DNA of 64,000 bases from Isoetes taiwanensis (GCA_021234155.1 JAJEKV010000002.1:22644942-22708941), one strand, 5' to 3'. Shown: positions 23,701 to 35,371, numbered from the stretch's first letter. The notes: generated from the letters alone by a model not told the origin. Numbers and translations are program-made.

Positions 23701-24197
23701 TACTGCACGGATCGAAATCGATGTTGGTGTAGAGACCTGATCTGCAGATGAACTGGAACTAGAGCTAGAACCAGCAAATCGAAATGATCTAGTACGCCAA
23801 TCAATCTGCGGGTTATGTAGCTCGAGCCAGGGCAGACCCAAGACTGTTGGTGCATGGGGGTTAGCAATGAGATTGAAGGAAATACTACAAGAAACTACTC
23901 GAACAAAACCTGAAGAGGCGCAGTACATTCTGTGACTGCACCCGAGGAGATCTCCTGTCCATCAATCACTTCGACAGAACCAGGATGCTCAACCTTACTT
24001 CTAGGGATGGCGTGCTTACTGGCGAACGCACTATCCATAAAGCAAGCATTTGCACCACAATCAAGTTGCGCCAACACTTGCAATCCTCCAACTTCTGATT
24101 TCAATGATATAGAGATGAAGAATGCTTTGGTGACCTTATCCGATGGAATAAACATGTCAAAAAATGTGAAAAGAGTCTGAGAAAAGGCGGCCAGCTG
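23701..24197 (-). pseudogene. Chromovirus aspartic protease
   Basis: Contains LAQLDCGANACFMDSAFA (about 24085-24030), the retropepsin active-site region in which the usual D-S/T-G reads D-C-G. Next is SKVEHPGSVEVIDGQEI, and in a second frame SFNLIANPHAPTVLGLPWLE (about 23880-23820), the conserved ILGLPWL-like box, followed by a serine-rich tail. A frameshift near 23905 separates the halves. Confidence 0.7.
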
Positions 24198-24211
24198 ACG
24201 AGAGACTCCTA

Positions 24212-25173
24212 CTACTCGGACCGGCCCCTGAAGTTTTCCGACTGATTTGAACGTTTCATCGGGCATCCACGAGCAATATGGCCAGCTCCTCCACAGTAGA
24301 GGCAAAGGTTAGCCTCTCTCCGACGCTGCTTCTCGACGGCAGATAAAGGTCCTCGAACTGCCCGATCAATCTGCATAGGCTCAGGTCCTGACCTGCTGGA
24401 TTCTACTAATGACGCCGGGGAGGACGTAGCTACAGGCGCTTGTGTGATTGGGAAGACTTGACTACGTCTCTCTTTCCTACGTTCGAAGAGCCGATTATCA
24501 CATCGAATTGCAAATCTGATGGCTTCTTCCAAGCTCTGGGGATCCTCCATAGACAACAACATATCTTTGACATCCTCACGTAACCCCTTCAGAAACAATC
24601 TCGAAGTGCAACATCATCCTAGGCAGTATCTACTGCAATTTGACGAAATTCTGATGTGTATACTGAAGCTGGACGAGAGCCTTGCCTTAGATTGCAAAGT
24701 TTTGTAACTGCTGTACGCTGACGACCAGTGTCTCCAAAGCATACCTCGAGCTCTGCAGTGAAAGCAGCAAAATATTGCAACTCTGGGGCTCTTTTTTCCA
24801 ATAAAGGAGCAAACCAACTTAGGGCTGGTCCTGTGAGGAGGGAACCAATCAGCCCAACTTGTTCCTGGGCCGTGGGATATCTATGAGGGTAGAGCTGGAT
24901 CACAAGCTTGATCTGATTCAAAAAACCACGGAGCTTGGACCGAGTGCTGTCAAACTTCTCTGGCAGGCTGATCATAGGCTCTGATAGCTGCAATCCAGAA
25001 CTAGAAGCAGATTCATGTGAAGCAACAAGTTCCTTAAGCTCTTTATTGTCCAACTGCAACTGCTGGCATACTTGAACAAGCTGCTGGACCTGCTGTAATA
25101 AAGTCGAAACCTCCTCCATAGATATAAAATCACCATATACGAGCAAAAACATGCTTACGATCAGAGCAGACAA
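24212..25173 (-). pseudogene. Chromovirus gag with zinc knuckle
   Basis: The first half (25173-24619) has a glutamine-rich coiled segment (VSTLLQQVQQLVQVCQQLQL) and a retrotransposon gag core: YPTAQEQVGLIGSLLTGPAL, SWFAPLLEK, YTSEFRQIAVD. After a frameshift near 24615 the second half gives FLKGLREDVKDMLLS and the zinc knuckle CLYCGGAGHIARGC (about 24310-24268). The two halves would form one capsid/nucleocapsid protein. Confidence 0.8.
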
Positions 25174-25180
25174 TTCAAAC

Positions 25181-25697
25181 TGTCATGAACCTACGCGAAA
25201 ACAAGGAAAATACGTGGAAAATACGCAAGAAATACGGAAGAAATACGTCAAGATAGGCAAAGAATCTGATATATGAACAGGAATCAAGAGTACAATACCC
25301 CGAAGGCAAGCAGGAACACGAGACAGATGCCTAGAAGGCTCAATACTGGCGTTGAACCGGAATAGTTTGACAAGACGGAGATGCCTCCTTATATATGTAG
25401 GCCAACGGTCAGGATCGCGCCACTCCAATGGATGAGATTATGCCAAGTGTCACGCATGCATGTAGGCTCTAGAATATTCTAGAACCTTCTGGAAACAGCT
25501 TTGCATATGAGAAAGACATGAGAGAATGTCTTTAACAAATATTGGTAGGGCACTTGGCAAAGGTGTGTGACTCGCAATTGGAAGGTTGTGAGTTCAAATC
25601 TCGCTTCGTCCAACTACTTTTTTGCATCCGTGTGACGACCGTCTTTTGTACGTACGAGTATAATGTTCGTATGATACGAATACCCGTATAGTCGTCA
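25181..25697 (-). repeat. Chromovirus 5' LTR
   Basis: Direct-repeat partner of 21186-21690. It abuts gag on the minus strand. It carries the same tRNA-like block, here with GTGAGTTCAAATCTCGC. The divergence between the LTRs implies the insertion is not very recent. Confidence 0.88.
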
Positions 25698-26550
25698 TAG
25701 ATGCAAGTGAAGAATCTGTCCATACTGGAACTGGAACTAGTGGAAGCATTGCAAAAAGGGCTCAGCAGGCCAGGTGTATTATATCAAGCAAGCTTAGTTC
25801 AAGTATCATGTTCAAGCTCAAAGGAAAGTCGCCAAAACAAATGTGGGATTTTCTACTCAAGAATTATGAGGTAAAAAACTCTTCTCAAATTGAGATGTTG
25901 GATAGGGACTGAGGAAGCTGAAGTTTAGAGAAGAAGATCTGACACATTTTTTTCAAAAATATGACAATATCGTTACTGACATGGAAGCAGCTGGAATTCC
26001 CATAACCAAAGATTTTCATGTGCTTTCTTTGTCTCATGTGTTTTTCTAAGTTTGAACAGCTCTCTACACTAGTAAGAAGTGTTGCTAGGAACAGAGAGAA
26101 AGTTGAATCGATTATCAGAACTGAAATCGAACAGAGAAATAATTAAAGAGGAGGAAGAAGAAACTGCAGAAGTTCTTTATGCAGGAAAGAGGAAAGGACG
26201 ATTTGACACGAGCAAACTTGGACCTTGCTTCATCTGCAAGGCATACGGGCATCTAAAGAGCAAATGTCCCAAAGCAAAGGAGAAGGAGAGCAGGTGTTAT
26301 AATTGCGAAGGCTTTGGCTACATGTCACCAGCCCTGCCCGAGTCCAAAGGGTTCAGCAAGGAACAAAGGCAAGGTTGGTAACTCTGCTGTAAAAGGAAAG
26401 AGTAACACTTACACAGCAAGAAATGAAAATACTGCCAGTGTGAATCAAGAAACGAGTTCAGAAGAGAATGACCCAGGTGCAGAGGTAACAAATAATGTTA
26501 TTTGCACTATTTCTGAAAAAGAAACTAACGAAAATGATGATTGTTGAAGG

Positions 26551-27429
26551 TGTTCCTGGCAAAACCTTCAACCTCAGTAGTATAGAACCTCCAGGTTGCT
26601 TAAGGCAACCACTCTGAGTGAAAAGTCCCAAGCAGAATGCTCAAACAATGATTACAAACCACTTTTTCTAAAGGGAAAAAAGTATGTCTAGCAAGAATAG
26701 ATGCCAGATGCAAACCAGAGCAAGTTTACTCATGATTCTGGATGCCAAAGCTGCTCAAGATCTTGAAGGATGTTGGGTATAAAGTCAGACAGACTTTGAT
26801 TAGAGCAGATCACTCAAAAATGCATTCCTGACCAGGTCAATTTTTGGTCAATATCCCTGGCAGAGACTCAAATTTTCTAACTCGATCAATAGGATTTGAT
26901 ACTTGAATCCCTTTCTAATATGTCTGCACACAAGGGTTAAGAATGGGGCCAGTTTTGGATTTTAGGTTTGACTGTCTGTCACAGAGTGTGAACAACAGCA
27001 GGCAAATCTTGAACCACTAGATGTTTGGATGTACCTTTTTTGGTTTTTTGAGTAATATCAATGCCAACAATGCTTATATAGATGATAAGATACAGATCAC
27101 TCGAGCAAGATGTATACATGGGGTGATCGGGGCAGAATAATGGTCTAGTAGTGCAAGCTCAAATTTCTACCACTGGATTATGCAGATACTTTAACCATTA
27201 TGATCCTATGCTACAGATGCTTATGTGCAATAGCTTTGCTATTTTTCTTTTGTGCTAGAATGCAAGGAATGAGTGTTGTATGATATCAGACACAAAGTCA
27301 ACAGGAAACTTTCACAAATTTGTCAACAAGGATCGGATTTTCATCCAATTCAGACACTACAAGAGAATGATGGTTCTGCGTCAGAGCAATCGTCAGATAG
27401 TCTTCACAAAACAGACAACTGCCCAGACT
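26551..27429. other. No gene seen
   Basis: Degraded sequence downstream of the copia gag remnant. No pol motif or LTR copy was recognised. It may be decayed element DNA. Confidence 0.45.
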
Positions 27430-27690
27430 TTACTAGCTGACGATGTACCTGACGATTTTTATCTGACGATGAATCGTCAAAAAAATCGTCAGTTTTCTGA
27501 CGATTAAGCGTCAGAAATATCGTCAAAACAAACGTCAGGGTTCGTCAAGATTATCGTCAGGAAAAACGTCAGAAAAATCGTCAGAAAAATCGTCAAAAAA
27601 ATAGTCAAACAAAATAGTCAGCAAAATAGTCAAAAAAATCGTCAACAAAATAGTAAAAAAATCGTCAAAAAAATCGTCACAACAATTGTT
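27379..27690. repeat. TGACG/CGTCA-rich 12-bp minisatellite
   Basis: About 19 copies of CGTCA or its complement TGACG lie within about 310 bp, mostly in units AAAAATCGTCAG. The first part (27445-27510) contains both orientations, so CTGACGATTTTT and AAAAATCGTCAG can pair; later copies are in one orientation and decay to ATAGTCA. TGACG is the core of plant TGA-class bZIP binding sites, but no adjacent promoter can be assigned. Confidence 0.8.
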
Positions 27691-27720
27691 ACCAAATTTG
27701 TCAGTTTGTTTGTCCATTTA

Positions 27721-28740
27721 TATTTTGTGTAGATTTGCATTTTATTAAAATTTGTATTGATTTGCAGTATGTCTGCATTTTCCATTATGCAGCTTGTAAT
27801 GCTGCTGAAGCTGAACATGAATTTAGGCTACAAGTTATGAAGAAATAAGAGCAATAAGTAAAACAAGAACTCCTTTATTTAAATGCAGTCACAAGACAAA
27901 GTTTACATGTAACAATCTCTTCAATGCCAACAAGAATAATGTGGCAAGGTGCTCATTAAGAGTTTCGTTTCCTTGTTGCGATATGCTTGTTCTTAAAAAA
28001 TCTTTTGATATTCTATAGTCCTGAACCTGAATTTCCAAAATACACCAAACCCATAGATTGGTCATAATTGTCAGCCATGTTCAGGTTTATAAGTGAAAGC
28101 CTCAACCTTAATCACATCTACCATAACCACATAATCTCTACAATCACAATATTACATAAGCATATCCCTCACCTGGACATTAGTTTCTCCTGCCAAACCT
28201 ATAAGTTTTGCCAGGCTAGCCTGCATCATAAATGTGGATTGTAAGCACACATGATATGACATAGTTTTTTTTAATCATATTATAGTTTTAACACAAATTC
28301 TAACTTCATTCCACAATTCTTCATTAGAAAAATAATTTCAGTGACATACCTTGTTAACAGCAGAGCATATGAATTATCTACACCATTTGATCTTCACGGA
28401 TATAAGCCCGAGTGCATGCCATGCTGGAACCATCTACCATCATTACAGTCTAGTCATTTAACAAATCCAATATATCTATTTAAGGGTAAAAAACATGCAG
28501 ATGCAATTTAAGGAGAATAACCAGTCAACCATTTGTATCTGTAGAATGAGGGCAATAAACAATTTTGCAGCCACATTAGGCAGGAGACGATCCACTGCAA
28601 CAGATATTTCATAGCCCTAGAATACTAGAAGCAGTATCAGAGTCTTGGAAACAAGATAGTATACCAGGCCATTGCATATCAGATTAGAATCCAGGCTCTG
28701 AGTAGCTATAGCGGCCAAAACAGATCATCTATCCTTGCAA
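27721..28740. other. No gene seen
   Basis: AT-rich, frame-poor sequence. It may be intron or 3' flank of the RhoGAP fragment on the minus strand, but no further exon was recognised. Confidence 0.4.
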
Positions 28741-29400
28741 ACGGGCCAGCATAAAGATGCACTGAAAATTTATATTTCTTGTAGCCGAGCTTGAGAGAAT
28801 CCTCTTCAGGTTCACCTTCTAAGTCGTTTTCTGCATCATGCTAACCCTCTACTTCATGCATTTGCAATGTCTCATCTTCAGATGATTCTCCACTTTCACT
28901 ACCTTCAATGTGAGGATACATTTCTGGAGATTGGGGACCTTGTTGAATATCACTATCCTGCTAATTGGTATCAGTAAGTAATACTCCCTTATTAATTTTG
29001 GATAACTCAGAAGAAGTGAACCTCAAATATACTGTCATATTCTTCAAGCAGTGTAGTCACAATAGCCTGTGCATTGGTTGCAGCAGCAGTTGCTGCAAGA
29101 AGCTGTGCAGCATTGTCTCCACTGATATCAGAATCATCCTCAAGACCACATTCACCAGCCAAAAGTGGTCTCAATAAGAGAGGTGCCATGCATGCTGCCA
29201 CTGCAGATGCCGTCATCCGGTTCTCGTGGGTGTAAGATGCAACAGCCCTCATCATTCTCAAAACTCTGAACAGGAGTAACCCATTTTACTACTTACTCAC
29301 AAAACATAAAACATAAGACAGACTTCAGCCTCAAGAAGAGTGATGAGTGCTGGTCAGTTCCAGTCTTTGATACTCATTGGATTCTGGCAAATAAAGATGC
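28741..29400 (-). pseudogene. REN1-type RhoGAP (ROP GTPase-activating protein) fragment
   Basis: One clean exon at 29265-29022 encodes 81 aa from the C-terminal half of a plant RhoGAP domain: HENRMTASAVAACMAPLLLR, PLLAGEC and IVTTLLEEYDSIFE are characteristic of the PH-RhoGAP REN1 family, which turns off ROP GTPases in polar growth. It has an acceptor (TTCAG) and a donor (GAG|GTTCAC). The next exon starts at 28957 in the matching phase: DSDIQQGPQSPEMYPH, then an acidic Ser/Glu stretch, interrupted by TAG at 28843-28841 but continuing open to about 28770. A weaker upstream exon (PALITLLEAE) lies near 29370-29340. The rest of the gene (PH domain, first half of RhoGAP) is not seen. The stop and missing exons suggest a decayed gene copy. 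Confidence 0.75.
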
Positions 29401-29526
29401 CATGACTTGAGTTCTTATAGGGACCAAGAAGAAGGGACACTTTGCAACGTAACGAGACAAAAATGATATCTCTGGAAATACTTCCATCACAATAATAAAT
29501 TTGATCCATAAAAGCTCTGTTATAGA

Positions 29527-29700
29527 CAAAGGAAGGAAGGAAGGAAGGAAAAATTTTTAACGTCCACGGAACCCAATCGGGTTATGGGACCAAGTACATA
29601 AGGGACCGAAGTCCTGGACCGAAGTCCAAACAAGAACATGGGCCGAAGCCCTTAAACCAAAGCACAACGTGAGCTAGAACACAACCATCATGACCCGGAT
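29527..29700 (-). mobile_element. LINE 3'-end fragment with (TTCC)n tail
   Basis: On the plus strand a (GGAA)n run is followed by TTTTTAACGTCCACGGAACCCAA. The same arrangement occurs at the 3' end of the LINE at 56980-57030 (TTTTAACGTCCACGGAGTCCAA). Read on the minus strand, both are a LINE 3' terminus followed by a TTCC microsatellite tail. This copy has no RT coding sequence, so it is a severely 5'-truncated insertion. Confidence 0.6.
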
Positions 29701-31288
29701 TAAAAACCACCTGGGAAAAAACCGTTGCCAGGATGACTATGGCTGCTCACCGATCCAAAAATCCATGCTGTTGCACAAGCAACAAGCATACCTTCATACC
29801 TCCAGCAGGCAAAGCTTCACCAAGCAACTCCGAACCGTAACCTCTTCACAACTGGGTGCTGGAAAACAGACGCCCCCAACGCCAATCGCCCAGACACGCA
29901 GGGAAGGCGGCGCTCAGAAAAACCGCTCAGGGAAATCGCCCATCGGAGGTGCCTCCTCACCCATCCACCAGCCCTGCGCCAAGGCGCCAGCACCCCCAGG
30001 TATGCGCGCAGGCGGACATCCACTCAGGCACACACAGGGGCGCCATCCGTCACTGCCGCTGCTCCAACGCCATCCATCACTGCATCCGCTCGGGCAGGCC
30101 TCAGGCAGCGCCTCAGGCAGGCCTCCATGAAACCAAATAGCTGGTATTAAACAACAGAAATAGTTTACAGATTACAGTCAAGACCCACCAGTCAGCATGT
30201 TGTAGTTGAGCAAACTATTGTCAGCTCCAAACCGGCCATCATTGTATGCCATAGATCTGTAACAACCATTTTATGTTAGCAAGAACTCAGTTCGATTTTC
30301 CTCAGCTGCTACAATTATTTGACCTTTCAAAAAACGAATGGCCGGAATGGAACAAAAAATCTACCTTCTGAGCTCGATGGTCTGTCTGATCTTTCTGCCA
30401 AACTAAAAGAACAGGCTGGTCCCCCAGCCTCTTGTTTTTTGCTCGATGTTCAGAACGAAATTCCAGCCAACTGCCAATATGGAGGTATGTTTGGCAGATC
30501 AATGGAGCTGCAATGGATTGAAAACAGATGGTGATGGTAGATTTGAGGATGATATGAATATGATCATGGGGGTGATCTGCAAATGAACCTGCATGGATAG
30601 TGTGATCATTAGTAAAGAATATGAACTGCTGGATGGAAGTGTACTGACAACAATCTAATGGATTAGATGGAGAAGAATGAGGATTTGAAGTGTTTTATGT
30701 GAATCAACTCTTGTACAGATGAGTATGGAATGGATGTTTCAGGGTGCACCTGCATGTGACAAAAGATTCATTAGCATAATGAGCTGCTGTTGTGGAGGGG
30801 ATGGCAGCAGCTACAGAGATGAAAGTGAATGAAGAGAAGTGAATGAGTGTGAGATGTATGATTGCAAATCCAGATGCTCCTGCATGGAATTCAGATCTTG
30901 AGCAGTAAAAGTGTTTGTTTTGAACCTTGAATAAGTTAACACCTGCACAAATCTCCTGTTCTTGCATTAATAGTGGAAACCTCGAATTAAAAAGTTTAAC
31001 TTATGCAAATACTGGAATTCAAAATCAAATACTACTTACCAAATACTCCTGCATTGTTTTTTATCTTTTTTTTCTTCTTTTTTGCTTTCTTTGCAATATT
31101 AGTCGACCAAAAGCAAACTAAACTATCCTACCTACAAATTCTGAATGAACTTTTAGCTAAACAAACTTAAGGCAACATGTTGTTGCCAATACCTTTTCAA
31201 ATGTAGGATATTGATAGGATTCAACAATTCTCTGCCACCAAGCACATCTCTTAGCCAATAAGAATCTTTACCTGCTTTACCAATAACT
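29701..31288. other. No gene seen; GC-rich island at 29850-30130
   Basis: The segment 29850-30130 is much richer in GC than its surroundings and is open on both strands with Pro/Arg/His-rich translation, without a recognisable domain. The remainder is AT-rich. No gene is proposed. Confidence 0.4.
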
Positions 31289-31690
31289 TCAAGGCCCTTC
31301 CCAAAGGTTCTCAAATTTAGCTGCTATGTCCTCCTTTGCTTTGTTCCATTTTAATACAAGCTCACCCGATTTGAGAGTGCCTTGGAGTTTGTGAGCAGCT
31401 TTGAATGCTGCAATATCCTTGGCCTTTTTAATCATAACAGCATTTTCTGCTTCATACCTGTGTTCTTCAAGCTGCATTAGCCTCACATATCTTTCTCTTA
31501 GTGCATCATCCATTTCTAAGTTTATCTGATATGCCAGTCTAAGTGATGGAAGTTCAAGCTCAATTGGCACCACAGATTCTATGCCATAGACCAGAATAAA
31601 AGGTGTGTGTTTGTTGGAGGCCTTAATAGTGGTTCTCTATGCCCAAAGTGCATCATGAAGTTTGAGGTGCCAATCTTAAGACCAGTCCCA
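31289..31690 (-). pseudogene. Ty3/gypsy integrase C-terminal fragment
   Basis: On the minus strand: WHLKLHDALWA, then HTPFILVYGIESVVPIELEL (about 31600-31545) and PSLRLAYQINLEMDDALRER, then a basic alpha-helical stretch and GELVLKWNKA. This is the post-catalytic region of gypsy integrase (HTPF.LVYG...P.E.E.PS, GDLVL). A stop interrupts LWA*RTT. No LTR, RT or integrase core accompanies it. Confidence 0.7.
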
Positions 31691-33729
31691 AAATGTCAAA
31701 AGCATATAGAAAGCAGAGTAGGTAAATCAATCCTAAACCATAAGAACAACTCGCACTAATCCATAACATGGATTAAAAATGGCGACATTAAAAAAAAAAG
31801 TCCAGCTGGCATGAAAAAAGCCACGTCAAATCCACGTCTACTTTTGTAACCTACAGTTCACACTGCGTTCTGGACGCATCGAACGCCATCGCCAGATGCG
31901 GCGGTAGCTTTCAAACAGGGTGCAAATTTAGTCCGCTTGTTTGGAGCTTGGAGTTTATTCGACAAAACGCTCCAGGTATAAAGAAGAACCTAGTCATCAA
32001 TCTGGGTTTCTTTGGCTTTGTTTCTTTGATTTTTGGTTCAATCTGGATTTAGGTTCAGGTCAGATTTTTGTGCCCCACTTCGGTCCAAACCCTTTGCAGG
32101 GGGTCCATATAGAAAAGTTGATTCAGTCTGATGCTCGTAATCCCTATCTGTAGTGTCTATTATGAAGGAAAACAAACCTTTTCGAACTTGTTCTTGCACA
32201 GCTGTCGTTCAAGAAGGCGAAGAACACAACAATTTGGCCCACTTGTAACCGCAGAGGTTGATTTTTTTAAGCTTTGCGCAGACGTAGCAGTACTACATTC
32301 GGACGAATTATTTGAATTCAGACATCTGAGAAGATTCAAGAGCTAAATAAGCATGGAGCCCATCTTCTATGGAAATGGAAAGAAGCAAAACAAATCTACC
32401 GTCATTCACCACAGGGCCTGCATAGATTGGAATGAAAGTCCACCAAGTAGAAATAAAAATCTGTCCTGGAATGATAGGAGTACCTCTATAAACCTGGCCA
32501 TGGTCGATTCAAGATATAACACATATAACACTCTTCACCTAAAAACCTAAAGGTCATGGAGGGGGGTTCTTTATTGTTCCACATATCTACCGCATACGAA
32601 CCTGTTATTTTTAAATCTACAGTATGAATTGTATCTGCATTTTCTTCATGACCAACAGTAAGATAAAAGGCTGAAACTTTTGCATAGAAATGAAGTATGT
32701 GGAGCGTCAATCAGGTAATTGCAAATCCCAATCTTGCCATGCTCAGCCAGTAAGACTGCTGATGATAGCTATAAATGATCAATTCCCATTTCACTTTCCA
32801 CTTTTATCAAAGCTAATTGTGACACATTACTTGAATGATAGGCATACTCAAATGTAATGGTAGCTTCCGTTCAATGGTTTTTATTATTTTTATGAGCTAG
32901 AGAGATAATATCCTTTACCAGAACTCCTGATGTGCCAATAGTATCGAGGTATTGCATGTTGTATGGACATTGTCGACCTATAGAGATTAAAGCATTAAAG
33001 GGGAAGCCATGAATTTGCAAATGTGGTGTCTTACCAGCCAAAGAAGCACCAAGATCTACCGTCAAATTGCGATATGAGAATATTAGTGGATTGTTTGTTT
33101 GAAGCATGCGACCATGATGAGCTTTGTCATGAAGGAACAGGAGATCATGAAAACTTTGGTGTTTTTTATGGGCCACGATTGGCCATTCATTATATTTTGA
33201 TGATTGTGGTTCCTGTCTATATGGTCATGAACCCCCCCTGCATGACCAAGCCCTCATCATTCTTGGCTCAACATCTCAGTCTTTAGCTGATTCCTTTGAT
33301 GTTTTGACTGCCTAACTTTGGAGTGGATAACTTAAAGGAGGCCATAGTAATTATCATTCTCTCATCTTCAAAAAACTTATAGCTATGCTTCCTTTGGGGC
33401 TACATAGCTGCAAAAGGAACTTTCCACGGGTTATGCATCTTGATGCATGATTAATAAACCTAGTTTTTCTATTAATTTATATAAGTTGGCTTAACTAGGT
33501 TTTCCAGTCAAGCTAGATATATATCTGATCATAGTCAGCTGATCACTGAAACATTTGTCTATTTTTAGGTTGGCCTTATTTAAAGACGATCTTTCCGCTA
33601 AAGAACATCTGTTTTAGACGATCCTTGGGCACAACAGACAATGGTTGGGCGTTCTCAAGCTTTTATTGGTTTTCTCGTTGTCTTTACAATCATTTGCATA
33701 AATTTGAGCTTTTACTTTATCCATTCCAG
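31691..33729. other. No gene called; probable upstream region of the SLX9-like gene
   Basis: No confident exon was identified. The first exon or exons of the SLX9-like gene (start codon and basic N-terminus) should lie here or just before 33730, but I could not pick them out. An A run occurs at 31789-31800. Confidence 0.4.
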
Positions 33730-34870
33730 GTGAAAAAGAAAACAGCCCGCCAAAAAATTCGTGAAAAAGTAGCCAAGCAAACTGGTGACAAAGGCAATGA
33801 GGTCCGTTAGTTGTTTTTGGTCAATATGAGAATGAAAGGATACTGAGATATTCAAGTTGTCTGAGGCTGCGACTTCCGTTTGCAGGACATTTGTGACATA
33901 TCGTCTTTGCCAAGGTTAGACAAACCATATCTTTTTTAGTTAACTGATTATCGTTCATACCCTTTTGATTACAGTGATTTACATTCTATGTCCTTTTTGC
34001 AGTATATTAGGGAGTGATCAACAAAGAAAAGTTGGAAAGAAGATCACAAAACAACTTACTTTTTTAAAAAGTTTGTTTCTCTTGCTATTTGCCTTTCAAA
34101 ATATTACCCGACCGTCCCTCATTTTTCTTCATGTTATTTTCAGAGTTGAAAGAAAACCAGGCTCTCGTATCTGTGAAGAAAACCATCCATAAGGTAACTG
34201 ATGCATTATGTTCTGTTCATAATAAATTGAAAGAGGACCTCAAATTGCAGATATATTTAATCTATAAAGTTTGTTAACATCTTTCGATATTTGCATCATG
34301 CTAGAAGGATGCATCTGCCGAAATTTATAGAATGTGGTATCATGTCATACATAGGATCTCCTTGACTTACAGATATGTTTTAGATGTTAAATTTTGCTTT
34401 GAAAAAGGTGGCTGTACTTATGGAGTGGTGGGTGTATCTTTTGCAGAAGAAGCATAAAAAAAGGCATTCAACATCTGGCAAATCCTTAAATGACCTTTCA
34501 TCCTTGGCTGATTTTCTTCCTGATTTGGCTTCTATGTCAAAGGGCTCGAAGCCTCCTAAAGTTCCAAAGGTTCTTCATAATCGTTCTCGCCAAAAACTTG
34601 TGTATGTACTTTGGACAAAGCATGCCTACTTTTATCTCTTGGGATTTTACTTAATAATCTGTATGCAGGGTCAATGAGTCAAAACAGTTCTCAGCAGTTT
34701 TAGCTCATCCAGTGTTCCAAGATAATCCTTTTGCTGCAATTCATAAGCATTTGTTGAACACTATACCGAACTTAGAAAGCAAGCAAAAGGCAGTAGCTGC
34801 CAAAGACCCGAAGAAATCTAAAGTTAAAAGGAAGAAAGCAAAGCAGCACGACTCTATGGACCTGCTATAA
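33730..34870 (+). CDS. SLX9-like ribosome biogenesis protein, six 3' exons
   Basis: Exons 33730-33801, 33886-33914, 34003-34070, 34144-34193, 34447-34601 and 34669-34870 join in consistent phase with GT-AG introns. They read a basic N-terminal part (KKKTARQKIREKVAKQ), DICDISSLPSILGSDQQRK, then KENQALVSVKKTIHK, KSLNDLSSLADFLPDL, NRSRQKLVVNESKQFSAVLA, HPVFQDNPFAAIHKHLLNTI and a Lys-rich tail. The order DL..L...LP, RQ(K/Q)L....FS.(V/L)L.HP.F...P..AI..HL is that of SLX9/FAM207A proteins. Those act in the nucleolus in 40S precursor maturation and export. No stops in the joined exons. The start codon exon is missing from this call. Family assignment is from motif memory, not a search. Confidence 0.75.
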
Positions 34871-35371
34871 AACAACAGCTGTGCTATGGAGGGCATGCGA
34901 AGGACATGAAGGAAATAAAGTAGATAGGCAGTACTTGTATCTTTGGTTTCTTTGTTCTCGACCAATATTTTACTTAATAGAAGAGAGTTCGTGAAATTGA
35001 AAATGCTAGCTAAAAGTAGTGTTTTCTTGATCGCTGTAGTTTGGTTGTCCAAGGCATTCATGTTGACCATTCATCAATTAAGAAATTCTCGGCCATCCTA
35101 ATCCGGAGCTCCTTTCCAGAGTCGTCCTATGCCCGTGATAGTGATGGAGATTATGCCATGTTTTATAATTGGCAAATCGTGGTGGTGGTGGTGGGATTAT
35201 GTGGCATTTTGGAAACCCTTGGAATATCGTAGAACGTGCACCCTAGGAGCCACCATGACTCTCTTGAGAGAATCTTTGGGTTCATTGGAGAGAATCACTC
35301 TCTTCACAGAGATATGGCGCCTTTTTTTTTCATTTTTTTCTCGACTTGCTGATTTGCACACCTGCAGATGT

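Larger units (their letters stand above)
21186..25697 (-). mobile_element. Ty3/gypsy chromovirus with integrase deleted
   Basis: Flanked by direct repeats of about 505-517 bp (21186-21690 and 25181-25697), both TGTCATGAAC...GTCGTCA. Reading on the minus strand: gag with zinc knuckle, protease, RT, start of RNase H, then directly the linker and chromodomain. A polypurine tract lies just inside the left LTR (reverse complement of 21691-21705). The 4.5-kb length is short because RNase H C-terminus and all of integrase are gone. No matching 5-bp duplication is visible (GCTGC left, TAGAT right). Confidence 0.88.
21004..26547 (+). pseudogene. Ty1/copia gag, split by a nested gypsy element
   Basis: The frame starts at 21004 (MATRLGSSLLSG, then FQAWKERMKDVL and DLWDLVEG, typical of copia gag/UBN2). 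It is interrupted at 21185 by the chromovirus LTR and resumes at about 25698 (ARCIISSKLSSSIMFKLKG, KQMWDFLLKNYE). A frameshift and stop occur near 25910. Downstream, 26205-26330 encodes zinc knuckle CFICKAYGHLKSKC (CX2CX4HX4C) and a second cysteine pair CYNC. The coding signal ends near 26547; protease, integrase, RT and RNase H are absent. Confidence 0.8.

Noticed and set aside
23394-23751. Plus-strand Glu/Gln-rich frame
   Set aside because: It is the complement of the low-complexity spacer of the minus-strand chromovirus and arises from GGAGCA repeats.
27535-27717. Minus-strand Asp/Phe-rich peptide
   Set aside because: Pure translation of the ATCGTCA minisatellite; no start context or family.
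29690-30140. GC-rich open frames on both strands
   Set aside because: Proline/arginine-rich in all frames, no domain or splice structure; composition alone keeps the frames open.
32871-33176. Minus-strand 101-aa frame upstream of the SLX9-like gene
   Set aside because: No motif, and it lies in the presumed promoter or first intron of the plus-strand gene.
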